This document shows positions 8,475-16,521 of a DNA stretch of 64,000 nt, piece after piece; positions within the stretch are counted from its first letter, which is position 1; each line of letters starts with the position of its first letter. Made by a program: the position numbers and the translations under genes. The stretch is from a virus, in IMG/VR virus record IMGVR_UViG_3300042731_006881, positions 25,748-89,747 of that record; one strand, written 5' to 3'. The notes under the pieces are model-generated. The model did no database searches. It saw only the letters and a program-made list of their open reading frames with translations, and had not been told where the DNA came from.

Positions 8475-9185
8475 GCTTTTCTCCTGGCCACTCGCGGCCG
8501 GTTGAGGTTCGTTGTTACCGCTGCGCTTGGCGCACTCAGCCACACGTTGAGCAAGGTACGCTCTGCGCTCTTCTCTGCTGCCTAGCGAGTTCGAAACAGC
8601 ATTCGCGTTTGCCCCAATTGGGCATACGGAAAACTCGAACAATTCGTTGTCCGACAACACGTACCGCTCCACATCGTCGTGGGTCTCCACCTTCACGGTG
8701 TGTGGATAGAATCCGACGGACCCAGCGCGCAGGAATTGCGATCTTACTAGCTGCCAAACAGCCTCAATTCGCTCCCCATCGCTCCCCATCTTCGCAATGA
8801 CTTCCTCGGGGATGAACTGGACTGTCCCTGCTAGGTAGTATCCGTCTGTCTTGTTCCCCTTACGTTTCAGCGTATCAGGAAGAATCCTTCCTACAGGGAA
8901 TGTCTCTCCTTGTGTGAGTCCACTTCCTCCGAACCATCCAGCTCCTGATTGTCGGTTGTGGGAGTACAAGACTACTGGGTTCTTCTTGAACCGCTCAAGC
9001 CTCCATGTCTGCTCGACGATCTCGTCGTAAGAGTCAACGGTGTCGTCGCTCAGAACGTATTCGACAGTTCGCTTCTCTTCGTCAATCGACAGCAATCGCG
9101 CTCCAGCCCACGCGAGTCTGCGACTCACGGCCTGGGAATCGCTCTCTGGTTGCTGAAGAAGCTCAGCACCGTTTCTAACGGTCAT
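7986..9185 (-). CDS. Prohead protease fused to scaffold
   Basis: 399 residues. Residues about 25-205 look like an HK97/U35-type serine protease: VLYSHNRQ carries the catalytic His and RAGSVGFYP the catalytic Ser. Residues about 235-345 are a long coiled coil (NEKVEQLSADVAAAARDLAV), the scaffold. The protease would cut the scaffold and itself during head maturation. An internal start (separate entry) may give free scaffold. Confidence 0.8.
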   Translation of the reverse strand: MTVRNGAELLQQPESDSQAVSRRLAWAGARLLSIDEEKRTVEYVLSDDTVDSYDEIVEQTWRLERFKKNPVVLYSHNRQSGAGWFGGSGLTQGETFPVGRILPDTLKRKGNKTDGYYLAGTVQFIPEEVIAKMGSDGERIEAVWQLVRSQFLRAGSVGFYPHTVKVETHDDVERYVLSDNELFEFSVCPIGANANAVSNSLGSREERRAYLAQRVAECAKRSGNNEPQPAASGQEKSMQENELRAKLAELEKLLDASRSNEKAALELAQSHEKQVGELNEKVEQLSADVAAAARDLAVANEELVRVRTERDEYESDAIESEIQSYVGKKCHAGELDDLREDRRRLGKVPFAERMARRADLATSKQLIANETNELSREVVSETTDSSESACDYLNQKACV

Positions 9186-9242
9186 CTGGTCACCAAACCC
9201 CGCGCTTGGCGGTCCTCGTAGTGTTCAGTTAGGTAGCGACGA

Positions 9243-10553
9243 TCACGCAGCTTTTTTGGCGGCTTCGCCTTCTTCTCGGCTACCGCAACACGGTTCGTCG
9301 TCGCTTGGTTTTCGGATTCCGATCTTTTCACGAACCCAGTCCTCTGGAATGTCCAGCTTGTCAGCCAGCTTTGACACTATTTCTGCGACATCAATTCGCT
9401 CAAGGTCAGCCTCGGTCTTGAACCTGAACGTTCCCCTTCGCGCTGTCGGCCAATTGAAACCGTAGATATGCGCTACGATGTCTCGGTTCACGCTAGCCTC
9501 AACACCAGTTACGTCGAAGTCGCGAACGTCGAGACGAATGTTGTTCTGCACCTCTCCAAGGGAACGTGCCCCTCGACTCCCGGCTTCTGTGGTGAGTGTC
9601 TGCCCTACTGTGGCCTTACTCATCTCCTGACCGAAGAACTCGGACATCTCACGGTGCACGCTCTGTAGACCTGCTCCAGACATCTTCGGCCAGAACACGT
9701 CCAGGTCAATCGAGTCTGGCTTCACCGCTGCGCCTGTAGATGACAGTGCCCGCAACGCTCCCCTCGCAAACTCGCGGTCCTTTCCGTCAGAGCTTTTGGT
9801 ATATGATGCGATTCGCCACGGCTTCCATCCCATCTCTGCGAGAAGCAGCCAGTCACGAACTCCCCAGTTACGAAAGAGGGCCAGCCACAGCAGAACTCTA
9901 GCAAGCCCCTCACGAACCCTTACGTCTCCATTTACCCGAGGAAGGTAGTGGATGAAGTTCCCAGCCGGGTACTCCTCCAACAGGTCCACGCCACTGTTCT
10001 CTGGTTCCTGACCGAACTCAACGAACACTAATCTGGAATCACTGCGACGGAACCCGAAGCGGCGAGAACTGATTCTGTTGAACGCGACTGGTACCTCCAT
10101 CCCAGCGAGTTCCCCAAACCGCTCGAATCCCCAGATGTTCTCTGCCCACGCTCCGGTTGGAAACAGTGTTCCCTCACCGACCAGGTGAGCCAACAGCACG
10201 ACGAAGTCGTCGCACTGCTCGATAGCTCGCTGCGTGAGTAGGGCCTGTTTCTTTTCCTCCGTGGTTGCCTCAGGTGGTGGATCGATTCCCCACGGTAGAC
10301 CAGCGAGGGCTATCTCGCGGGTCCCCAACACCGCCTGGAAATGCCCGTCCTTCTGGCGGCACTCGTGAACTAGGTCAACCAGCTTTGCCGGGCGGCCCAT
10401 GTCCGCATCGTAGATGATATTGGAGACTTCACCAGGTGTTAGGTTACCTCCGATGCGGCTGAACTGCCTCCACAGTGCAACCTCAGAGACGATCGTATCG
10501 ACGACACCTCGAGCAGCCCCAAGCGCATTCTGGAAGAATTCTATCAAGCTCAT
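9243..10553 (-). CDS. Portal protein, Mu gp29/DUF935-like
   Basis: 436 residues from MSLIEFFQNALGAARG. The ATG at 10553 is chosen because it lies just past the upstream stop (10568); the longer frame to 10754 overlaps that gene. The block GVRDWLLLAEMGWKPWRIAS and later INRDIVAHIYG-like text (VNRDIVAHIYGFNWPTARRG) match DUF935 portals. The portal forms the dodecameric DNA entry ring and terminase docking site. Confidence 0.8.
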   Translation of the reverse strand: MSLIEFFQNALGAARGVVDTIVSEVALWRQFSRIGGNLTPGEVSNIIYDADMGRPAKLVDLVHECRQKDGHFQAVLGTREIALAGLPWGIDPPPEATTEEKKQALLTQRAIEQCDDFVVLLAHLVGEGTLFPTGAWAENIWGFERFGELAGMEVPVAFNRISSRRFGFRRSDSRLVFVEFGQEPENSGVDLLEEYPAGNFIHYLPRVNGDVRVREGLARVLLWLALFRNWGVRDWLLLAEMGWKPWRIASYTKSSDGKDREFARGALRALSSTGAAVKPDSIDLDVFWPKMSGAGLQSVHREMSEFFGQEMSKATVGQTLTTEAGSRGARSLGEVQNNIRLDVRDFDVTGVEASVNRDIVAHIYGFNWPTARRGTFRFKTEADLERIDVAEIVSKLADKLDIPEDWVREKIGIRKPSDDEPCCGSREEGEAAKKAA

Positions 10554-10567
10554 GCGCGTCGCACTCG

Positions 10568-11167
10568 CTACTCGTATAGCACAACACCAACGTCGGTAGT
10601 GTCTGCGTAAACGCGACTCACCGTGACAGGCTCGTGCTGATGAGAAGACACTGCCAGGTTGTCGGTGAAATCTCCAGGATAGCCGACCTTTACGGTCCCT
10701 GACCCAACAGGCTTCATCAGCAGCTTGTTGTCCGTACCATGTCTCCTGCGGCAAGCAACCCCAGAGAAACCAAACTGAAAAGCCCCCGAGGCTCCGTCCT
10801 GCGCAGGAACGGAGATTCCTGTCACTGTATCTAGCGGTGACGAAGCAACAATGGTCTGATCTCCTCCAGCATTTGTTAGCTTGGTCTCCACCGTGACGGG
10901 AATGCCGTCACGAGTTCCGTTCCAGACGATCGGGTCTGTAGTGTTGTAGGTTGACGCTGACGCAGATGTCGTGACAGACGGGTACCGAGGGAGCCCCATC
11001 TTGGACTCAGTCACGGGACCTGGGTTCGCCAAAGCACCGTTCAGGTCGGCTTCTTCGTAAACGACAGCCGTCTCCGACGTCGCAACCGAAGTCTTGAACG
11101 CATCCGTGTCCGCCAGCGATCCCGCTGTCGCGAACGTATGCGTTCGATGCGCAATCCCTTCTCTCAC
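10568..11167 (-). CDS. Beta-rich virion protein sharing the sheath insertion domain
   Basis: 199 residues. Residues 37-134 resemble residues 219-314 of the tail sheath: both have (A/D)xNGALAxxG, a Thr/Ser strand pair, GxPVT and a C-terminal F(Q/L)FGF/V strand. This suggests a shared surface or decoration fold. It lies between portal and terminase, unusual for a tail protein. Function unknown; the start at 11167 gives MREGIAHRTHTFA. Confidence 0.55.
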   Translation of the reverse strand: MREGIAHRTHTFATAGSLADTDAFKTSVATSETAVVYEEADLNGALANPGPVTESKMGLPRYPSVTTSASASTYNTTDPIVWNGTRDGIPVTVETKLTNAGGDQTIVASSPLDTVTGISVPAQDGASGAFQFGFSGVACRRRHGTDNKLLMKPVGSGTVKVGYPGDFTDNLAVSSHQHEPVTVSRVYADTTDVGVVLYE

Positions 11168-11182
11168 TGGCTACCTCGGTAC

Positions 11183-11605
11183 CTAGGACACCACGACGAA
11201 AACGACGTTGATGGTCCAGTTTCCTGCAGTTAGGCTAGCAAGCGCCGTGGCGGCGAATGTAGCAACAAGCTGCTGCTCGCTGAAGAACCCCACGGGGCAC
11301 GCTCCAGCTGTACCGCTTCTTGCCCCAACCGTCATAGCGTCCAGATCAGTACTGGCAACGATCGCATCATCGTCTGTACCACCGATCTTGATGGTCAGGT
11401 CGCTCTGGCCAGCTCCCTGCTCGTTGCACACGATTTGATGCCCGAGAACCCAAGCATTTTCCGGAAGTGCGGCGCCAACGTTTACCTCAGCACTCGTCCC
11501 AGTGAGGTTTGCCTCGTCCACAGTTACAGTCCTCACCTGAATCGCGCCGGCCAAGTTTCTAGCGACCTGATCACCGAACGCAGGAACGTGTCCAAACCCA
11601 ATCAT
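11183..11605 (-). CDS. Beta-rich hypothetical virion protein
   Basis: 140 residues starting MIGFGHVPAFGDQVARNLAG, rich in Gly, Ala, Thr and Val, ending in the strand NWTINVVFVVVS. The ribosome site GTGAGGTGATAA precedes the ATG. It probably forms a small head or tail decoration with its neighbour, but no family is recognised. Confidence 0.5.
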   Translation of the reverse strand: MIGFGHVPAFGDQVARNLAGAIQVRTVTVDEANLTGTSAEVNVGAALPENAWVLGHQIVCNEQGAGQSDLTIKIGGTDDDAIVASTDLDAMTVGARSGTAGACPVGFFSEQQLVATFAATALASLTAGNWTINVVFVVVS

Positions 11606-11631
11606 TTATCACCTCACTGGTGTCTAGTTAG

Positions 11632-11658
11632 GCAGACCATTGGGGATGGCTGGTCTGC
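11632..11658. other. Hairpin in the TerL downstream gap
   Basis: Inverted repeat GCAGACCA / TGGTCTGC (8 bp, 11-nt loop) in the 91-base gap after the terminase gene. No T-run follows on either strand, so it may be a processing or pausing site rather than a terminator. Confidence 0.45.
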
Positions 11659-11696
11659 GAGTGGCCATTGGCAGGATAGCCGAAAGAGAACAGACT

Positions 11697-13259
11697 TCAG
11701 AACCCGCAGGACTCGCCGCCCCAACGGGAAAGTTGCATCGACGGGTCATTGAGCATCTCTTCGTTTGCTTCCTCAGCAAACGTCGTGTCAACAACGCTAC
11801 CGTTCCAGATCGCAAGCGCCAAAGCGTCGTAGTAGTCGGTGGAGCGTCCCAGGCGTTTCTTGATGTCCGCCTTCTTCTCTACCTTGCGTGCACCGTTTGT
11901 GTGGAGTGAGTACTTTGGTGCAACGAGGTCAGATTCGAGCTTGGGGCAACTCGGGAATGCGCCTCCTTCTACGATCCAATTCCTCACCGAGTAGTGAAGC
12001 TCAGTGCGAAGGTTGTAGTATTCCTCCGGCTCAGTGCTCGACTCGCTTGCGTTTACCGGTACTACAGTGACGTTGTCGTCATCCTCGTAGTTCTGTCTGA
12101 GTAGGTCGTATGGGCCCGATCCGTGACCTCCGGTCGTGTCCAGCTTGATGCGAACTCGCTCGCCAGGTTTCCTCATGTCGGATACCGTGCGAATAACCAG
12201 GCCCGTTACCTCGGTGTTGTCGAAGCCGTTGACCGCAACTGGAATGTACGCAACCGTTCCACGAACTGGCTGCACCACGGTGTCGTCGTCGCCAAAACGC
12301 GCCACGTCGACACCAATGTCAAGAACCATTCCTGGCTCAATCTCTCCGTTCTCGACATCCTCCCACCGGGAAAGTGCAAGCTCGACGAGCGCGACACCGA
12401 TCACCGAGTCGGCAGCCTGCGCCGGGAAGTTACCGTCTACGCGAACATCGTAGATGGGATTGCCGGGGCCTCCGTACTTTTCCCGCATCTCCTCGACCCA
12501 CTCCGGGGTCGCGAGTCCGGTGATCCGCCTGCCTCCTGGTTGGCAGTTTGGGGAATCCGCGCTCGAGATGTGGATTAGCGCGCCATCATCGTAGAGGTGA
12601 CGCTGCGTCGTGAACGCTTCGTATAGCTCTCCAGACGTTTGCGTCGGGTTGCCCATCATGACCAGCCTGGCCCCGCCAGCGCGGTTTCCGTGGATGGCCT
12701 GGAAGATATCCTCGGGTACTCCAGAGGCTTCATCCACGATGTAGAGCACCTCCGCGCCAGAGATGCCAGAGAAGTTGTCGGGGTCTTTCGTCGAAAATCC
12801 GAAGATCTCTCGACCGTCGTCGAACTGGATTCCAGTTCCAGGGTCCTTCGGGACCTCTGGCATGTGGTATCCGCGGGCTACCGCTAATTTTCGTAGCCTT
12901 CGCAGTTCCCGCCACAACACCTTTCGGATCTGACGGTCCGTTGGAGCAGTGAGTACAACACGAGCATCTTGCCGGGTGCAGGCAAACCACCATGCCAGCG
13001 CCGATACAACGAAGCTCTTGCCAACCTTGTGACCAGACCGGCACGCCACAAGCATCGATACAACGACCGCCAGTGCAATCGCTGCCTGCCTGTCCCATGG
13101 CTCGCACCCGAAGACGTCGCAGACGAACCCAACCGGATCGTCGCGGTACTTGCTTAAGTCGCTAGGTGTTGGCTGGTGGCGTTTCGCCTTCCCCAGTCTC
13201 TTCTTCCTCTCCGTCGCCTTTCTCTTCCAGCGCATCGAGGAGCTTGAGGAACCACTCAT
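11697..13259 (-). CDS. terL: Terminase large subunit
   Basis: 520 residues. The ATPase domain has a Walker A-type CRSGHKVGKS (73-82), Walker B VLYIVDEAS (about 171-179) and the coupling motif GNPTQTSG. The nuclease domain has the acidic motif DIGVDVARFGDDDT (from about 314) and DYYDALALAIW near the end. It cuts and translocates DNA into the prohead at the portal. The first ATG overlaps TerS by 98 bases; a second in-frame ATG is at 13235. Confidence 0.92.
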   Translation of the reverse strand: MSGSSSSSMRWKRKATERKKRLGKAKRHQPTPSDLSKYRDDPVGFVCDVFGCEPWDRQAAIALAVVVSMLVACRSGHKVGKSFVVSALAWWFACTRQDARVVLTAPTDRQIRKVLWRELRRLRKLAVARGYHMPEVPKDPGTGIQFDDGREIFGFSTKDPDNFSGISGAEVLYIVDEASGVPEDIFQAIHGNRAGGARLVMMGNPTQTSGELYEAFTTQRHLYDDGALIHISSADSPNCQPGGRRITGLATPEWVEEMREKYGGPGNPIYDVRVDGNFPAQAADSVIGVALVELALSRWEDVENGEIEPGMVLDIGVDVARFGDDDTVVQPVRGTVAYIPVAVNGFDNTEVTGLVIRTVSDMRKPGERVRIKLDTTGGHGSGPYDLLRQNYEDDDNVTVVPVNASESSTEPEEYYNLRTELHYSVRNWIVEGGAFPSCPKLESDLVAPKYSLHTNGARKVEKKADIKKRLGRSTDYYDALALAIWNGSVVDTTFAEEANEEMLNDPSMQLSRWGGESCGF

Positions 13260-13674
13260 CAGGCAGCACTCGCTGTGCCGTGTCTAGCATCACGTCGAGC
13301 TCTCTTTCAATCTCGACACTCACGCGCTGCGAAAACTGCTTCGGGTAGGCTCGACTCAAAACCTCCAGAGCAGCCTTTGCAGGACCGAACGAAACACCCC
13401 TGTCGTCTCCACTGAGAACCTTGCGAAGAAGACTCACCTTTGCGTCTGCACGTGCGCGGGTTACGGCCGTGAAAAACTCTCGGTGCACTCCATTTTGTTC
13501 ATTCCGACCCCGAATCATCCATTTCCTGAATGTCGAGTCGTCGATGCCGCAAACCTGTGCCGCATCCTCAATGTAGTGCCCTTCGCGAATGAGTCGCAGA
13601 AGCTTAGTCTTCGTACTGGCTGTGAGCTTAGTTGGCCTTCCAAACGGCTTGTTGTTGGCCTTCCTGGTAGCCAT
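13162..13674 (-). CDS. terS: Terminase small subunit
   Basis: 170 residues. The N-terminus has a helix-turn-helix (IEDAAQVCGIDDSTFRKW), followed by the central oligomerisation helices and an acidic tail (EEKGDGEEEETGEGE). It would recognise the packaging site and recruit TerL, whose gene overlaps it. Confidence 0.85.
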   Translation of the reverse strand: MATRKANNKPFGRPTKLTASTKTKLLRLIREGHYIEDAAQVCGIDDSTFRKWMIRGRNEQNGVHREFFTAVTRARADAKVSLLRKVLSGDDRGVSFGPAKAALEVLSRAYPKQFSQRVSVEIERELDVMLDTAQRVLPDEWFLKLLDALEEKGDGEEEETGEGETPPANT

Positions 13675-13751
13675 TTTCTTCTCTCTGTTGTTTCAGATTG
13701 TATCCCCCTCAGTTTCTCTATCCCCTAGTCTTCCACCAGTGGGTGGCTGAC

Positions 13752-13775
13752 ACGGTTCGATCCAACCTGAACCGT
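13752..13775. other. Hairpin upstream of terS
   Basis: ACGGTTC / GAACCGT (7 bp, 10-nt loop) in the 105-base gap between gene 13780-14160 and terS. The gap also holds a weak minus-strand -10-like TACAAT near 13700 without a good -35. It could be a terminator or operator. Confidence 0.35.
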
Positions 13776-13779
13776 CCTG

Positions 13780-14160
13780 CTAAAGACTACGTCCTGGGGT
13801 GGTCGGCTCGGTCGGTTGTTGGCCAAGCGGCCTGCATACTGTACGCCTTAGTTTAATGTGTGAATTCCGCAACATGACTAGCTTTGCGTCGATATCTTCT
13901 ACTCGGTCTCGTATTTCATAAATCGCCTTTGCTAACTCTCCATGATGGCGCATGTAGGAAGCGAATGCGTCCACCGAAACGTACCAGTGCCCTCGCTGTC
14001 CCCAGCGTTTCATCACTTCGATTCCAGAGTCGTCGTGGATGGCTCGAATGTGGCGTTTCAGGGTGCGTGTGGAGTGCCCCGATATCTTCGCCGCCACGCT
14101 CATCAGCAGCCACCGCCCCTGGATTCGGTTCAGGTCATCGACCAGGTTACTCACTGCCAA
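13780..14160 (-). CDS. Putative DNA-binding protein upstream of terminase
   Basis: 126 residues. Residues about 18-60 (MSVAAKISGHSTRTLKRHIR, then WGQRGHWYVSVDAFASY) look like a helix-turn-helix plus wing. A helical region and a Pro/Thr tail follow. The TTG at 14160 gives MAVSNLVDD; a GTG at 14154 is also possible. It is the first gene after a good promoter and may regulate the late genes. Confidence 0.55.
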   Translation of the reverse strand: MAVSNLVDDLNRIQGRWLLMSVAAKISGHSTRTLKRHIRAIHDDSGIEVMKRWGQRGHWYVSVDAFASYMRHHGELAKAIYEIRDRVEDIDAKLVMLRNSHIKLRRTVCRPLGQQPTEPTTPGRSL

Positions 14161-14174
14161 CCACCATCCTACAG

Positions 14175-14202
14175 ATCATAGTTTTGTTCTTTCATTTCGC
14201 AA
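14175..14202 (-). promoter_or_regulatory. Minus-strand phage promoter before the late block
   Basis: On the minus strand TTGCGA (14202-14197), 16 bases, TATGAT (14180-14175), with the gene start 15-21 bases further on. The -35 overlaps a 12-bp palindrome CGCAACGTTGCG. It belongs to the TTGCG promoter set of this genome and would serve gene 13780-14160 and perhaps terminase. Confidence 0.55.
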
Positions 14203-14258
14203 CGTTGCGCTAGTTTTGCGGCAGGGTTCAGATCGCCGTCTTTGTGCTTGAAGAAGCA

Positions 14259-14651
14259 CTATTCGCTCAGCCATGCCTCAGCTACCACACGGCGAGCGTA
14301 TGCGAAGGCCCGGTGAGCCTGCTTGGTTGCCTGCTCCGCGCGATTTCGTAGCGGACCAAGCGCAGCGTCGTCACCCATCTGTGCGAGGTTCAGGACTACC
14401 TCAAACTGGTCCTGGTGTGGTTTCTTCCTCTTCCCTGCCAGAATTGCCAATGCATCCTTGAACGCAGCAACCACCGAGTCGTCGTGCGCCAGCAGCATCG
14501 CTACCCCAGACACCTCGCCAAACATGGCCTCCACCCCCTGAGGGAAGGTCATCCACGGGTGACGGACCAGCTCTGTCGCTTCGTCGACGTCAGAATTTGT
14601 TCTAAGCCGTCGTGTTGTTGTGTACTTCGGAACACGGACGACCGTCCCCAT
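14259..14651 (-). CDS. Hypothetical phage protein
   Basis: 130 residues from MGTVVRVPKYTTTRRLRTNS. The segment DVDEATELVRHPWMTFPQGV, then a helical C-terminus, looks like a real conserved phage protein, but I cannot name a family. The longer open frame upstream is not used: the neighbouring coding frame there is the broken gene at 14549-15020, whose tail overlaps this start by about 100 bases. Confidence 0.6.
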   Translation of the reverse strand: MGTVVRVPKYTTTRRLRTNSDVDEATELVRHPWMTFPQGVEAMFGEVSGVAMLLAHDDSVVAAFKDALAILAGKRKKPHQDQFEVVLNLAQMGDDAALGPLRNRAEQATKQAHRAFAYARRVVAEAWLSE

Positions 14652-15020
14652 TGCTCTCTCTGGTAGTCGCAGACAGTATCGTGCAATGAGTACGCGGTGG
14701 GGGTGGAGTCCTCGACTCTGCCACCACCTAGGGCACCCGTGCCCGCTCGGAGTATCTGGGGATGAACCGTGTGGAACCAGAGGAAGAACGCTTTCCCATA
14801 CCATCCTGAGGCGGCTATGGCGCGCGCACTGCCTCCGGTTGATTGCAGGAGCTGCTCGCGGGACGTCACTTGGAACCCCTTTAGCACACCCGCTCATGAT
14901 CGCAGCTATCTGACCTCCAAGGTTCGACTGCGCTCCAAGCGCCGAATCGGCTTCTGTAAGAAACCATTCGATGTCCGCAGAGTAGAGGTCAGAACGAAAA
15001 GTTGCTCTAGATACTGCCAT
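14549..15020 (-). pseudogene. Gene interrupted by a +1 frameshift near 14885
   Basis: The N-terminal half reads from ATG 15020 (MAVSRATFRSDLYSADIEWF) up to SGCAKG. The natural continuation lies in the next frame: FQVTSREQLLQSTGG, then WYGKAFFLWFHTVHP and YSLHDTVCDYQREQWG. The switch falls at a run AAAGGGG near 14883-14889. Removing one base gives a smooth single protein of about 156 residues. Either a sequencing or assembly error, or a real disabling mutation. Family unknown. Confidence 0.55.
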
Positions 15021-15279
15021 CCGATACCAGCTTCCCACTCCTAACACCTCCAGCCGTCTCTTCGAGCTTCCTAGCCCATTCATCCAGGCACTCTGGAGGC
15101 GGCTCCCACGTATCAGATGAGGCGTATTCAATCCGCTTGAGCCACGCGAGCAGATCAAGCTTTTGCTGCTCACGGAGCCCCATGAACCACGTGAGCGAAG
15201 GGCACGTGATGCCTCCAATCCGTGTGATGAGCAGCTTCATCCGTTTGCTGCATTCGGCTTCAATGCACAGCGATCCCAT
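15007..15279 (-). CDS. Hypothetical protein
   Basis: 90 residues from MGSLCIEAECSKRMKLLITR. It contains WFMGLREQQKLDLLAWLKRI, a helical pair. Its first codons (LCIEAEC) and ribosome site are a near copy of those of the DUF1643 gene at 15704-16189. It overlaps the downstream broken gene by 14 bases. Confidence 0.55.
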   Translation of the reverse strand: MGSLCIEAECSKRMKLLITRIGGITCPSLTWFMGLREQQKLDLLAWLKRIEYASSDTWEPPPECLDEWARKLEETAGGVRSGKLVSDGSI

Positions 15280-15302
15280 CTATTCCTCCATTCCTGCTCG
15301 CT
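15250..15302. repeat. Duplicated gene-start cassette, copy 1
   Basis: A stretch covering ribosome site, start codon and first codons here is repeated almost exactly at 16154-16212; the copies share GCATTCGGCTTCAATGCACA and CTATTCCTCCATTCCTGCTC. Each copy ends in the 3' end of a different upstream gene. This suggests shuffling by recombination at gene starts. Confidence 0.7.
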
Positions 15303-15426
15303 CTCTCCGAGCGGTTTCCAGCATCTTGCTAACGTCAGCGAACAGTGCCTCGTAAAGCGAGACAACTTCTGCCATATCGAACGCCTTCTTGAGCCCATCG
15401 CTGCTGATTCTCTCCATCGCGGTCAT
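15280..15426 (-). CDS. Small helical hypothetical protein
   Basis: 48 residues, MTAMERISSDGLKKAFDMAE onward, ending ARRERAGMEE. It starts in an ATGA overlap with the stop of 15423-15707 and ends one base before the ATG of the next gene. Tight packing and coding-like composition support it. No family is known. Confidence 0.5.
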   Translation of the reverse strand: MTAMERISSDGLKKAFDMAEVVSLYEALFADVSKMLETARRERAGMEE

Positions 15427-15707
15427 GCAGGAACCCACTTTCCTTCACGCACAAATCCGTGAAGCTTGCATCGTGTACAGAGCAGCGACGGGCTCAGTGT
15501 TATCGGTTCTAGTGACTGGACATTCCAGCCGTTGCTCCAGGTTGGCTGCAGTGGAATCGCATCCTCACGAAGACATCCTAGGCAGGAGTGCTCGTATTCT
15601 AGCGCATCAATCTCTCCATCGAAATAGCGGACCCTTGCGCGAACTCCATGGCCAAGGTCCTGCCACTCTCCGAGAGAGAATCGCTCATCCATGTTGCTCA
15701 GAGTCAT
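15423..15707 (-). CDS. Zinc-site protein, DUF6527-like
   Basis: 94 residues. The C-terminal half has HSCLGCLREDAIPLQP, then LLCTRCKLHGFVREGKWVP, giving two Cys pairs for one zinc; this layout resembles DUF6527. It overlaps the DUF1643 stop by four bases. Role unknown. Confidence 0.6.
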   Translation of the reverse strand: MTLSNMDERFSLGEWQDLGHGVRARVRYFDGEIDALEYEHSCLGCLREDAIPLQPTWSNGWNVQSLEPITLSPSLLCTRCKLHGFVREGKWVPA

Positions 15708-16189
15708 GGCATCTCGAACGGTTTCAGGTCTCCGCGCAGATACAGCGGGTGCGCTGGTGACCGGTCTCTGTTTAGTTTCAGCGCATTCTGCGCCTTGCCA
15801 ATACTCCGTACCAACTCTAGCACGTACTCTCCACGCTCGTTGTCTGGTCCTATGGCACGAGGATCTGGTGGTACAAGCTTCGGGTTGGTCTCACGCCACG
15901 CTCGAACGTTGGCGACCCAGCACCACCCATAACCCCATCCACCAGCGTATCCAACTGCTCTGGTAACCGTTGGGTCCATAGCCTCCGGTGTCGCCGTCGA
16001 TGGATTCGCGAGGATGAAGAGGCATACACGGTCGTTCACGCAACACGTTGGGTACCGCAGCAGGTAACGGAACCGACGCCCGCGGCAGAACGGATCACCA
16101 CACTGCTCGTGCTCCTCACACTCAGAGAACTCAGCCGATGGGACTGCATCTTTGCATTCGGCTTCAATGCACAGTGTTTCGTAGTTCAT
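15704..16189 (-). CDS. DUF1643 family protein
   Basis: 161 residues. FILANPSTATPEAMDPTVTR followed by GWGYGWCWVANVRAWRETNP is the DUF1643 signature. The N-terminus adds a Cys-rich stretch (CEEHEQCGDPFC). DUF1643 proteins are common in phages and mobile elements, with no established biochemical role. Confidence 0.8.
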   Translation of the reverse strand: MNYETLCIEAECKDAVPSAEFSECEEHEQCGDPFCRGRRFRYLLRYPTCCVNDRVCLFILANPSTATPEAMDPTVTRAVGYAGGWGYGWCWVANVRAWRETNPKLVPPDPRAIGPDNERGEYVLELVRSIGKAQNALKLNRDRSPAHPLYLRGDLKPFEMP

Positions 16190-16212
16190 CTATTCCTCCA
16201 TTCCTGCTCGCT
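16154..16212. repeat. Duplicated gene-start cassette, copy 2
   Basis: Second copy of the cassette at 15250-15302, here spanning the start of the DUF1643 gene and the last codons of the gene upstream. Confidence 0.7.
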
Positions 16213-16521
16213 ATCCAAACCTCCATGCTTGCTCGCCCACTTCCGCACGCATTGCTGCCAGCGCGCGTCGAGGTGTTCCTGATATAGCTTCTGCTCACGC
16301 TCGATCCGCTCTGACTCCTGTTCTGCGATGCGGCGCTCGATTTCTCCCTCCCTCGCTGCCACCTCTGCCTTGAGTTCGTCGATGCTGAAGCTGGAGATGG
16401 GGTTCAGTGTCGGGAAGTCACCATGTAGAGACAGCCGCACGATAGGAAGCGGGTCGATGAACTTCGCTGCGGCCGCGTACTGCATCGCGGTCAGCAGTGC
16501 GTTGGTAGCGCTATCGGCCAC
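16186..16521 (-). CDS. Helical hypothetical protein
   Basis: 111 residues. The GTG at 16521 (VADSATNALLTAMQYAAAAK) has GGAGGT six bases upstream and is preferred over a longer frame inside the next gene. The second half is a charged coiled coil (EGEIERRIAEQESERIEREQ). The stop overlaps the DUF1643 start. Confidence 0.55.
   Translation of the reverse strand: MADSATNALLTAMQYAAAAKFIDPLPIVRLSLHGDFPTLNPISSFSIDELKAEVAAREGEIERRIAEQESERIEREQKLYQEHLDARWQQCVRKWASKHGGLDSEQEWRNR

Noticed and set aside
14259-15218. A single 319-residue minus-strand protein
   Set aside because: Its middle third is poor coding text while another frame there is clearly coding; better explained as a 130-residue gene plus a frameshifted gene.
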